Source: Phycisphaerae bacterium (GTDB lineage Bacteria > Planctomycetota > Phycisphaerae > SM23-33). Taken from it: DNA of 64,000 nt. The notes beneath the pieces were generated by a model. The model was not told the DNA's origin and did not search any database. It saw only the letters and a program-made list of their open reading frames with translations. Each line of letters starts with the position of its first letter. Positions within the stretch are counted from its first letter, which is position 1. The stretch is taken from assembly GCA_030745875.1 (NCBI GenBank), contig JASLNT010000106.1, forward strand, positions 41,755-105,754, given 5' to 3'. Shown here one piece after another: positions 33,398 through 40,236 of the stretch. The position numbers and the translations under genes are program-made.

Positions 33398-33483
33398 CAG
33401 ACAATCCGCTCGGCGCCGGGAGGTCTGGAATCGCCCAATGATCCAACAGGTCTTCACAGCGAGAATTCCGGGTGTCAAATGGC

Positions 33484-33512
33484 TTGACTTACGGACCCGT
33501 CGTCTCTATACT
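33484..33512 (+). promoter_or_regulatory. Promoter of the DksA-like gene
   Basis: TTGACT at 33484-33489, 17-bp spacer, TATACT at 33507-33512. It diverges from the metK promoter, with about 85 bases between the two -35 boxes. Confidence 0.7.
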
Positions 33513-33534
33513 TTCCCGCCCGTGAAGGGACCGT

Positions 33535-33551
33535 CAGGGCAGTTGGCCCTG
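33535..33551 (+). promoter_or_regulatory. Leader hairpin before the DksA-like gene
   Basis: CAGGGC (33535-33540) pairs with GCCCTG (33546-33551) across AGTTG, in the 5' leader about 35 bases before the GTG start. Possible attenuation or stabilising element. Confidence 0.35.
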
Positions 33552-33587
33552 TCTGCCTCGACACCAGACTAAGGTAAGGATTAGGCA

Positions 33588-34304
33588 GTGGGAAAAAAGA
33601 CATCCAAGAGAAAATCATCGTGCAGCAAGACCAAGAAAGCTGCAAAGAAGACGGCTAAGAAGACCGTCAAGAAGGCCGCCAAGAAAGCCGCCAAGAAGAC
33701 CGTCAAGAAGGCCGCCAAGAAAGTCGCCAAGAAGACCGTCAAAAAGGCCGCCAGGAAAGTCGCCAAGAAGACCGTCAAGAAGGCCGCTAAGAAAACCGCC
33801 AAGAAAACCGTCAAGAAGGCCGCCAAGAAAGTCGCCAAAACGCCCGCGCCGACCAAACCGAAGACACCCAAGCCCAAGAAGATCAAGTCGCCGCTGACGA
33901 GGTCCCAACTCAACAAGTATCGCAAGATGCTCCTGGAGAAACGAAAAGACCTGCTTGGCGACATGAGCGGTATAGCGGCTGGCGCTTTCCGCGGCGGAAA
34001 CGGAGGGGGCGACCTGTCGAGCATGCCCACGCATCCGGCCGACATCGGTTCGGACAACTACGAGCAGGAATTCTCGCTGGGCCTGCTGGAAAGTGAACGC
34101 GCCTTGCTGGAAGAGATCGACGACGCACTTGCCCGCATCGCGGACCGCACATACGGAGTATGCGTGGGAACGGGCAAGTCCATCAGCATAGCCAGGCTCA
34201 ACGCCAGACCGTGGTCCAAATACGGGATCGAATACGCCAGAATGGTCGAACAGGGACTCATCCGACCGGGCGATTCACTGATCCCGGATGATGACGACGA
34301 ATAA
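33588..34304 (+). CDS. DksA/TraR-like protein with histone-H1-like tail and degenerate zinc finger
   Basis: 238 residues. Residues ~15-100 are Lys/Ala repeats of the type KKTVKKAAKK, like histone H1/HC1 tails. The C-terminal half is DksA-like: a long coiled-coil (SQLNKYRKMLLEKRKDLLGD), an acidic loop, DNYEQEFSLGLLESERALLE, and the zinc-finger region DRTYGVCVGTGKSI. DksA proteins bind in the RNA polymerase secondary channel. Of the four zinc cysteines only the first is kept; later positions are Gly, Ser or Lys. The GTG start is supported by AAGGA 7 bases upstream. It is followed after 33 bases by lspA, as in several other bacteria. Confidence 0.85.
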   Translation: MGKKTSKRKSSCSKTKKAAKKTAKKTVKKAAKKAAKKTVKKAAKKVAKKTVKKAARKVAKKTVKKAAKKTAKKTVKKAAKKVAKTPAPTKPKTPKPKKIKSPLTRSQLNKYRKMLLEKRKDLLGDMSGIAAGAFRGGNGGGDLSSMPTHPADIGSDNYEQEFSLGLLESERALLEEIDDALARIADRTYGVCVGTGKSISIARLNARPWSKYGIEYARMVEQGLIRPGDSLIPDDDDE

Positions 34305-34337
34305 GCCCGCAACCACCGGCAGGAAGGACAACACACG

Positions 34338-35084
34338 TTGGGCGACAGCGGAAAAACGACAGGCCCCAGATCCCCAGCGCCGTCGGATGTTGAACCCCAG
34401 GACCGTGCGATGCGCAGCGTTCGGGCTATCGTATTCTTCATCGCGCTGACGCTAATCGCCCTGGCCGCGGATTTGTTGAGCAAGCACTACGTCTTCCAGA
34501 GCCTGACGCCCTCTCAGGAAACTCTCGCCAAGCGGATTGAAGTTATCCAGGCCGGCGCCCTGGCCGATCCTCGGTTCGCCCGAAAGCTCACCTCCCGGGA
34601 AATGCTCCATCACCTGAATCTCAGGCGACACGTGTGCCCCGGTCTGGATCTGGTGCTGTCAGCCAACAAGGGCGCGGTGTTTGGGATGGAATTGCACGAA
34701 TCGGGCAACGTCCATCGCCTTATAGTATCTCTGGCCACGCTGATAGTAACGGTCCTTATGGCCTGCTGGTTCGCCACTTCGCACCGCAAGGCCTGGAGCG
34801 TCCATTTGTCGACCGCCTTGATACTGGCCGGAGCCCTGGGCAACCTCTACGACCGCCTCGCCAGCCGCATCGCGCTGCCCGGAATGGAGCCAATCCTTTA
34901 CAACGTCCGCGACTTTCTGGACTGCAGCAGCATACCGCTTCCGTTCGGATTCCGATACGTATGGGTGTTCAACATCGCCGACGTATGGTTGGTTGTCGGC
35001 GTGGGAATGATGATGCTGCACTGGCTGGTTGCGATGTTCGCCACCGCAAAGCACAAACGACAGGCGGATGGAGCCCAGTCATGA
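34338..35084 (+). CDS. lspA: Lipoprotein signal peptidase
   Basis: Cleaves signal peptides of lipid-modified prolipoproteins at the inner membrane. Four membrane helices are visible, and the two catalytic Asp sit in GALGNLYDRL and VFNIADVWL. The 248 residues exceed the usual ~165 because of an N-terminal polar extension and a loop after the first helix (residues ~50-95). The TTG at 34338 follows GGAAGGA; an ATG at residue 25 is the alternative. The stop overlaps the next gene's ATG (ATGA). Confidence 0.9.
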   Translation: MGDSGKTTGPRSPAPSDVEPQDRAMRSVRAIVFFIALTLIALAADLLSKHYVFQSLTPSQETLAKRIEVIQAGALADPRFARKLTSREMLHHLNLRRHVCPGLDLVLSANKGAVFGMELHESGNVHRLIVSLATLIVTVLMACWFATSHRKAWSVHLSTALILAGALGNLYDRLASRIALPGMEPILYNVRDFLDCSSIPLPFGFRYVWVFNIADVWLVVGVGMMMLHWLVAMFATAKHKRQADGAQS

Positions 35085-35512
35085 AAGTATTCCTCGCGGG
35101 CATAATACAGGGCTCGCTGTCAGAAGCTCGAATTCACGCTCAGGACTGGCGCACGCCGATTAAACGCATCCTGGCCGAACACCGCCCCGACGCGGAAGTC
35201 TACTGTCACTACTCCCTTCATCCAAACTCGATAACGTACGAACTTCCCGAGATCATAGAGACGCTGTCCGAGGGATTCCAGCAGGCCGCCGACTGCGACC
35301 TGCTGATCGCATACGTCCCCAGTGCGTCGATGGGCACGGCCGTCGAAATCTACGAAGCCGCCCGCAACAACGCGATTGTCCTGACAATAAGCCCGATGGC
35401 GCCAAACTGGGTGCTGCGAGCCTACAGCGACGAGATATTACCAGACGTGGAAGCCTTCGAACAATTCATCGCCTCCGGCGGACTCGACAAGCTTGTGGAA
35501 CAACGCAAGTAG
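35081..35512 (+). CDS. Nucleoside 2-deoxyribosyltransferase-like protein
   Basis: 143 residues starting MKVFLAGIIQGSLSE. The N-terminal strand and loop, and CDLLIAYVPSASMGTAVEIY followed by EAARNNA, follow the NDT/TIR-like fold: 'FLAG--', a 'D-ll-a----S-GT-vEi--A' block with the catalytic-type Glu, and a following helix. Classical NDTs exchange the base of deoxynucleosides; related proteins cleave N-glycosidic bonds. Translation is coupled to lspA by a four-base overlap, although the functions look unrelated. Family membership likely, substrate unknown. Confidence 0.7.
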   Translation: MKVFLAGIIQGSLSEARIHAQDWRTPIKRILAEHRPDAEVYCHYSLHPNSITYELPEIIETLSEGFQQAADCDLLIAYVPSASMGTAVEIYEAARNNAIVLTISPMAPNWVLRAYSDEILPDVEAFEQFIASGGLDKLVEQRK

Positions 35513-35627
35513 CGAGCAAACCACTCGGTCAATTTGCGGCGGGCCGTGCAATTCTTGACAAAATAGGCCGTTTTACGGAGGATGAAACGCGTTGTTTAGA
35601 GGAACGTCGCCTTGAAAGGAGTCGAAC

Positions 35628-38117
35628 ATGAAGCAGCTTACGCTGGTCTGTGCTTTAGTCCTGTGTATTGGGGCTCCGGCGATCGGAGAGAATACGCAGT
35701 CGGCAAGCGAGGCGGCTTGGGACTATGAGTGGAAAGAGTTGACCGCTCAAATAAGCAAAGGCGCCACCAGCGGTCGGTTCAAGGCTGAAGCCCTCGACGC
35801 CCAGGCGCTGATTCTCTCGGGCGACAAAGATCCTCTGGACATCGTGCTGCGAAGGACAAAGGCGCTTATCGACCACTTCAAGCAAGACCGAAAACTGACC
35901 GCCGACGCGATCGGGGCGTTTGAGAAGGAATTCACTGCGCTTTCCGCCAAGGCCCGTGCGGTCGAGGTGTCGAAATCTGACTCACGGAGGCGGTTCTACA
36001 ACCAGGTTTGCGCCTTGCGCCGCAAAATCGCACTTGCAAACCCCCTTCTGAATTTCGACAGCATCATCTGTATGCTCGAACCGTTTGTCACGCACCGGAT
36101 CGTGGAAGGCGGCCGGCCGTTTGGATACAAAGCGGGCGGAGGCCTCATTGTCGTCTCCGGATTCAAATCCAAGCCGACTGTCAGCAAACCGCTGACCGAT
36201 ACAACCGTTTCTTCGGGACCCTGGAAGGGGAAGAAGCTCCACCGGAAATTCGCGGGCCTGGAGCTGGATTATGACGCCAGGAAGATCCTCTTCACCGCAA
36301 CTACGGATACCGACATATGGCGCATCTTCAAGTACGATCTGGCCTCGAAGAAGCTCGATCAGCTCACCACCGGACCCGACGATGATTTCGATCCCTGTTT
36401 CCTGCCGTCCGGGCGGATAGCGTTTGTCTCAACGCGGGTCGGGGGAATCGGCAGGTGCCTGCTTCGCACCCAATCCCTTACCTATACGCTCTATTCCATG
36501 GAAGCCGACGGTTCGGACATCACCCCGCTGAGCTATCACGAGACCAACGAGTGGCAACCGAGCGTTAACAATCGGGGCATGATCGTCTATACGCGGTGGG
36601 ACTATCTGGACCGCGACTGGAGCACGGCCCATCACCATTGGCAGTGCTATCCCGACGGGACCGACCCGAGAAGCTACCACGGGAATTACCCGCTTCCCCA
36701 TTCGGCGATGCCCGAAGGCGTGGAGCCCAACCAGTACGGTCGGAAAGACAAACGTCTGATACACGGGCGGTACCTGAGGCCCGATGTTGAAATCTCATAC
36801 CGCGCGATTCCCGGGACGGCGTCGAAGTACACCGCGGCGGCGGTGGGACATCACATGGGCTTCTCAGGCAGCCTGATCCTGGTCGACACTAACATTCCCG
36901 ACGACTCGAAGATGGCTCAAGTCAAACGGATAACACCGTTGTCTCGGTTCCCGGAAGTAGAGCGTCCCGCCGACCGTGCTTACGGAACGCCCTGGCCTCT
37001 TAGTGAGGACTTCTATCTGTGCAACTTCAAAACAGGCCTTTACCTGCTGGATCGGTACGGAAATCGGGAAGTGATTTACGATCCCAAGGGCGCCTTCCTC
37101 GTACGGGATCCGTTCCCCCTGCGCCCCAGGAGGAAACCTCCCGTTCTTCCGGTCAAGACGTGGGACGGTAAGCGGGCGAACCTGCCGGATCACCGCAGGG
37201 CGACAATCAGCATCATGAACGTCTACGAAGGCGACATGCCGCTGCCCAAGGGGGTCAAGGTCAAGTCGATGCGGATAGTCCAGGTGATCCCGCAACTGCT
37301 GACCAGGATCAACCGGGCGAAAACCAAACTGATCAGCTACGCCGATGAATCAGTCGGCAGGATACCGCTGGGCGTGGTCCCCGTAGAGTCCGACGGAAGC
37401 GTCTTCTGCGAGGCTCCGGTGGGAAAGCCCATCTACTTCCAACTGCTGGACGAAAAGGGCTTCGCAGTTCAATCCATGAGGTCTGTAACCTACGTGCATC
37501 CGGGCGAACAGATGAGATGCATCGGATGTCATGAAGATAAATGGAAGTCCCCTGCAAACACGGCCCGTCCGATGGCGCTGCGCAGGGGACCGTCGAAGAT
37601 TGTGCAGGAAGTAAAAACCGGCGCCGTACCGCTCAATTTCCTGCGATTGGTGAAAAGGCCTGTCTTCGACAAGAAATGCGTCGCATGCCACGAGAAACAC
37701 AAGGACAAGAAGGCCCCCGACATGTCCTACGCCTCGCTGGCCAAACCCGATCTGCTGTTCACGCTGCACGGTACGCACTTTCAGTTCAGGGGAGGCGACC
37801 AGTGCCTCCATTGCCTGGGCATAGGCGGTTCGCGCACCACGCCCGGACGGTTCGGAGCTCAGGCGTCCGGGTTCATGGCGTCTCTCAAGAAGAAGTATCA
37901 CAAAGATGTCAAGCTGACCGACGACGAACTGCGGAGGATCACGTTGTGGCTGGATCTCAACGCCAACGAAATATGCTGGATAAGCGACGATGCGGAGGTG
38001 GTTAACGCCCAGAAACGCGGAGAGATCGTCTGGCCGCCGAGGAGATTCGTCGATCCGAAAAACATCACGGCGGTGGAGACCGCCAGACCACTGCAAATTG
38101 CAGCACCCCGGAACTAA
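35628..38117 (+). CDS. HzsA-related secreted haem protein, paralogue 1
   Basis: 829 residues with signal peptide MKQLTLVCALVLCIGAPAIG. A helical N-terminal region is followed by a beta-propeller-like middle (DFDPCFLPSGRIAFVSTRVG, SYHETNEWQPSVNNRGMIVY), then the family block VESDGSVFCEAPVGKPIYFQ and two c-type haem motifs, CIGCH (631-635) and CVACH (684-688). A third, CLHCL (726-730), lacks His. This matches proteins related to the alpha subunit of hydrazine synthase that occur widely in planctomycetes without anammox, so no hydrazine role is implied. It may be a periplasmic redox enzyme on carbohydrates or sulfated glycans. AAAGGAG precedes the ATG. TTGACA lies at 35555, without a clear -10. 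Confidence 0.85.
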   Translation: MKQLTLVCALVLCIGAPAIGENTQSASEAAWDYEWKELTAQISKGATSGRFKAEALDAQALILSGDKDPLDIVLRRTKALIDHFKQDRKLTADAIGAFEKEFTALSAKARAVEVSKSDSRRRFYNQVCALRRKIALANPLLNFDSIICMLEPFVTHRIVEGGRPFGYKAGGGLIVVSGFKSKPTVSKPLTDTTVSSGPWKGKKLHRKFAGLELDYDARKILFTATTDTDIWRIFKYDLASKKLDQLTTGPDDDFDPCFLPSGRIAFVSTRVGGIGRCLLRTQSLTYTLYSMEADGSDITPLSYHETNEWQPSVNNRGMIVYTRWDYLDRDWSTAHHHWQCYPDGTDPRSYHGNYPLPHSAMPEGVEPNQYGRKDKRLIHGRYLRPDVEISYRAIPGTASKYTAAAVGHHMGFSGSLILVDTNIPDDSKMAQVKRITPLSRFPEVERPADRAYGTPWPLSEDFYLCNFKTGLYLLDRYGNREVIYDPKGAFLVRDPFPLRPRRKPPVLPVKTWDGKRANLPDHRRATISIMNVYEGDMPLPKGVKVKSMRIVQVIPQLLTRINRAKTKLISYADESVGRIPLGVVPVESDGSVFCEAPVGKPIYFQLLDEKGFAVQSMRSVTYVHPGEQMRCIGCHEDKWKSPANTARPMALRRGPSKIVQEVKTGAVPLNFLRLVKRPVFDKKCVACHEKHKDKKAPDMSYASLAKPDLLFTLHGTHFQFRGGDQCLHCLGIGGSRTTPGRFGAQASGFMASLKKKYHKDVKLTDDELRRITLWLDLNANEICWISDDAEVVNAQKRGEIVWPPRRFVDPKNITAVETARPLQIAAPRN

Positions 38118-38156
38118 ACCCGCATCAACCGGTCACAAGCATACTGGATGGACTAA

Positions 38157-39176
38157 TTGACTACACCGAAGAACTATCTCGACATGACTCGTCCCGAAGC
38201 CCGCGACATACTTCTCGCCGCGGGGCACAAGGCGTTCCGGGCAAAGCAACTGGCCGATTGGGTTTACGGTAAGGGCGTAACCGATGTCGCGATGATGAGC
38301 AACATCCCGGCCTCTGTCGCGGACGATTTGTCGTTCCTGACATCTTCAATCGCAGCCCGCACCGACAGTCGAGACGGGACAACGAAACTCCTTCTGGACC
38401 TCCACGACGGATGCCAGGTGGAAACCGTGCTCATACCCTCGCCCAGCCGCGTCACCGCGTGCGTGTCCACACAAGCCGGATGCGCCGTCGGATGCAAGTT
38501 CTGCGCTTCGGGGCTCGGCGGGTTGCAGCGAAACATATCGTCAGGCGAGATACTCGAGCAACTAATCCACCTCCGCCAGGCCTCTGGAACCGCCCCGACA
38601 AACGTCGTGTTCATGGGCATGGGCGAACCGCTGGCGAACTACGAGGCAACGGTGGCGGCGGTTAGGGCAATCATCGATCCGGAGCGATTCGGCATATCGG
38701 CCCGTCGGGTGACCGTGTCGACTATCGGTTTGCCCGCGGCTATCCGCCGATTGGCGGGCGAAGATATGGCGATAACACTGGCGATAAGCCTGCACGCACC
38801 GACCGACGAACTGCGAAGGGAAATAATCCCCTCCGCGGCCAAACACACCATCGACGAAATACTCTCGGCGGCTGGGGAATTCTACCAGGCCAGAAAACGA
38901 GAGATTACGCTGGAATACGTTCTGCTGGCGGGAGTCAACGACGCCGAACACCACGCCCGCAACCTAAGCCGCCTGGCCCGGCGCCTGCGCTGCAACGTGA
39001 ACCTGATTCGCTACAATCCCGTCGAGTCGCTGACATTCGCCCCGTCGAGCAAGAACGCAACCGACGCCTTCATAAACACGCTCCGCGAAAACGGAACCAA
39101 CGCCACACTCCGCCAATCCCGCGGCTCGGACATAGCAGCCGCATGCGGACAACTGAAAACGGGTTCCAGGGGCTGA
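38157..39176 (+). CDS. rlmN: 23S rRNA (adenine-C2)-methyltransferase RlmN
   Basis: Radical-SAM enzyme that methylates A2503 of 23S rRNA and A37 of some tRNAs. The cluster motif is GCAVGCKFCASG (CxxxCxxC), with MGMGEPLANY, SLHAPTDELR, the LAGVNDAEHHA block, and the mechanistic Cys near the end in SDIAAACGQL. 339 residues. The start is a TTG at 38157 with no strong Shine-Dalgarno, so the exact start is uncertain. The stop lies 24 bases before a tandem-repeat array. Confidence 0.94.
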   Translation: MTTPKNYLDMTRPEARDILLAAGHKAFRAKQLADWVYGKGVTDVAMMSNIPASVADDLSFLTSSIAARTDSRDGTTKLLLDLHDGCQVETVLIPSPSRVTACVSTQAGCAVGCKFCASGLGGLQRNISSGEILEQLIHLRQASGTAPTNVVFMGMGEPLANYEATVAAVRAIIDPERFGISARRVTVSTIGLPAAIRRLAGEDMAITLAISLHAPTDELRREIIPSAAKHTIDEILSAAGEFYQARKREITLEYVLLAGVNDAEHHARNLSRLARRLRCNVNLIRYNPVESLTFAPSSKNATDAFINTLRENGTNATLRQSRGSDIAAACGQLKTGSRG

Positions 39177-39200
39177 GTTCCGCAACTGGGTTCCAAGGCC

Positions 39201-39421
39201 TGGTCCCAGAGCCAGATCCCAGAGCCGGAGTCCAGAGCCGAAGTCCAGAGCCGCAGTCCAGATCCGCGGTCCAGGGCCGGAGTCCAGAGCCGGGTTCCAG
39301 GGCCGGAGTCCAGAGCCGCAGTCCAGGGCCGGAGTCCAGAGCCGAAGTCCAGAGCCGCGGTCCAGAGCTGGGGGCCAGAAGCGAAGTCCAGAGCCGCGGT
39401 CCAGAGCTGGGGGCCAGAGCC
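39201..39421. repeat. 13-bp tandem repeat array, 17 units
   Basis: Seventeen consecutive 13-bp units fill exactly 221 bases. The consensus is GGAGTCCAGAGCC, with most changes in the first four bases (GGAG, GAAG, GCAG, GCGG). Earlier degenerate units may reach back to 39155, into the end of rlmN. The long antisense frame across it is a by-product of the repeat. Confidence 0.9.
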
Positions 39422-39424
39422 GGG

Positions 39425-39520
39425 TTTCGGTTAGGGCCGAAGGCCCGACGCGATAGTAGCCGGGCCCGGCAGGGCCCGGAACACGCATCCCTATACTCAG
39501 AGCCCCAACGGGGCGACAGA
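39425..39520. repeat. Left inverted arm (REP-like)
   Basis: Mirror image of 39982-40078. It carries GGGCC-GAA-GGCCC, CCGGGCCC-GGCA-GGGCCCGG and GCCCC-AAC-GGGGC hairpins. It begins 4 bases after the 13-bp array ends and stops 3 bases before the transposase stop codon. Confidence 0.85.
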
Positions 39521-39522
39521 GT

Positions 39523-39966
39523 CTATCGAACATACTTCGGGTCGTATTCAATACCATGCCTGTCAAGCAATCGGATCAATTCGTCCTGAAAACTCATCCT
39601 GCGATGATGAACTTCCTGATTCCGAATGTACGACACAACTGAATCCTGCACGCTGGCGGAGACTGTGAAAGCACTGTAACCGTCTTGCCAACTGAAGTCC
39701 TGCATATCTCCGAATGTCTTATGAATCCATTTGCTACAATTGGCCTTCACCGTTCCCACGAACTGTGAAAGTGCGATCTTCGGACCAAGGCTGGCGACAA
39801 CATGGAGATGACCGCTAACTCCGTTGACCGCCAGCGGCACTGCTTCATTGTTGCTGATAATACCGGCGGCGTACTTGCATATTCTGTCGATTCGATCGAA
39901 AGGGAGGCTCTCGCGTCGTTCTTTGGTTGCAAATACGATATGGTAGACAAGATGCGTGTAGGACAT
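39523..39966 (-). CDS. tnpA: IS200/IS605-family Y1 transposase
   Basis: 147 residues, the normal length for TnpA of IS200-type elements. It starts MSYTHLVYHIVFATKERR. The HUH metal motif is in GHLHVVASL and the catalytic Tyr in SVVSYIRNQEVHH; the ending HGIEYDPKYV is typical of the family. These enzymes cut and rejoin single-stranded DNA at hairpin ends. The frame is intact, so it could be active. No tnpB is nearby. It is closer to classic IS200 TnpA than to the decayed REP-associated copy at 7500. Confidence 0.92.
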   Translation of the reverse strand: MSYTHLVYHIVFATKERRESLPFDRIDRICKYAAGIISNNEAVPLAVNGVSGHLHVVASLGPKIALSQFVGTVKANCSKWIHKTFGDMQDFSWQDGYSAFTVSASVQDSVVSYIRNQEVHHRRMSFQDELIRLLDRHGIEYDPKYVR

Positions 39967-39981
39967 TCGCTTTCCCGCTTT

Positions 39982-40078
39982 TCTGTCGCCCCGTCGGGGC
40001 TCTGTTTCTAATAAGATCGCATTCCGGGCCCTCCCGGGCCCGGCTACTATCGCGTCGGGCCTTCGGCCCTAGCCGAAA
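39982..40078. repeat. Right inverted arm (REP-like)
   Basis: Mirror image of 39425-39520, starting 15 bases upstream of the transposase ATG. It ends 5 bases before the 7-bp repeat array. Confidence 0.85.
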
Positions 40079-40083
40079 ACGCA

Positions 40084-40236
40084 AACCTAGAACCCAAACC
40101 TAGAACCTAGAACCTAGAACCGAAAAACCAAAAACTAAGAACTAAGAACTAAGAACTAGAAACTAAAAACTAAAAACTAAAGACTAGAAACTAGAAACTG
40201 AAAACTAGAAACTGAAGACTGAAAACTGAAAACTAA
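40084..40236. repeat. 7-bp tandem repeat array, about 22 units
   Basis: Degenerate heptamers drift from AACCTAG through AAACTAA and GAACTAA to AAACTAG and AAACTGA. One unit near 40098 is a base short. The strand is strongly asymmetric (almost no G except in TAG/TGA units). The last unit contains the recQ stop codon (CTA at 40233-40235). Confidence 0.9.

Larger units (their letters stand above)
39425..40078. mobile_element. IS200-type element with ~96-bp inverted arms
   Basis: A Y1 transposase gene sits between two long imperfect inverted arms, 39425-39520 and 39982-40078. The outer ~57 bases of each arm differ at two positions, a ~16-base middle diverges, and the inner 23 bases differ at one position. 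Each arm holds three small palindromes: GGGCC-GAA-GGCCC, CCGGGCCC-N4-GGGCCCGG, and GCCCC-AAC-GGGGC (or GAC in the second arm). IS200/IS605 members normally lack terminal inverted repeats and use end hairpins, so the mirrored arms resemble a pair of REP sequences (BIME) captured around a transposase. Confidence 0.75.

Noticed and set aside
37803..37817. Third haem site in HzsA-related paralogue 1
   Set aside because: The motif is CLHCL; the axial His is missing, so covalent c-type haem attachment with a normal ligand is unlikely.
38964..39566. Minus-strand open frame of 200 codons across the 13-bp array
   Set aside because: Repeat-driven translation antisense to rlmN, with no homologous features.
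39177..40236. CRISPR array
   Set aside because: Repeats are 13 or 7 bp without spacers, and no cas genes are present.
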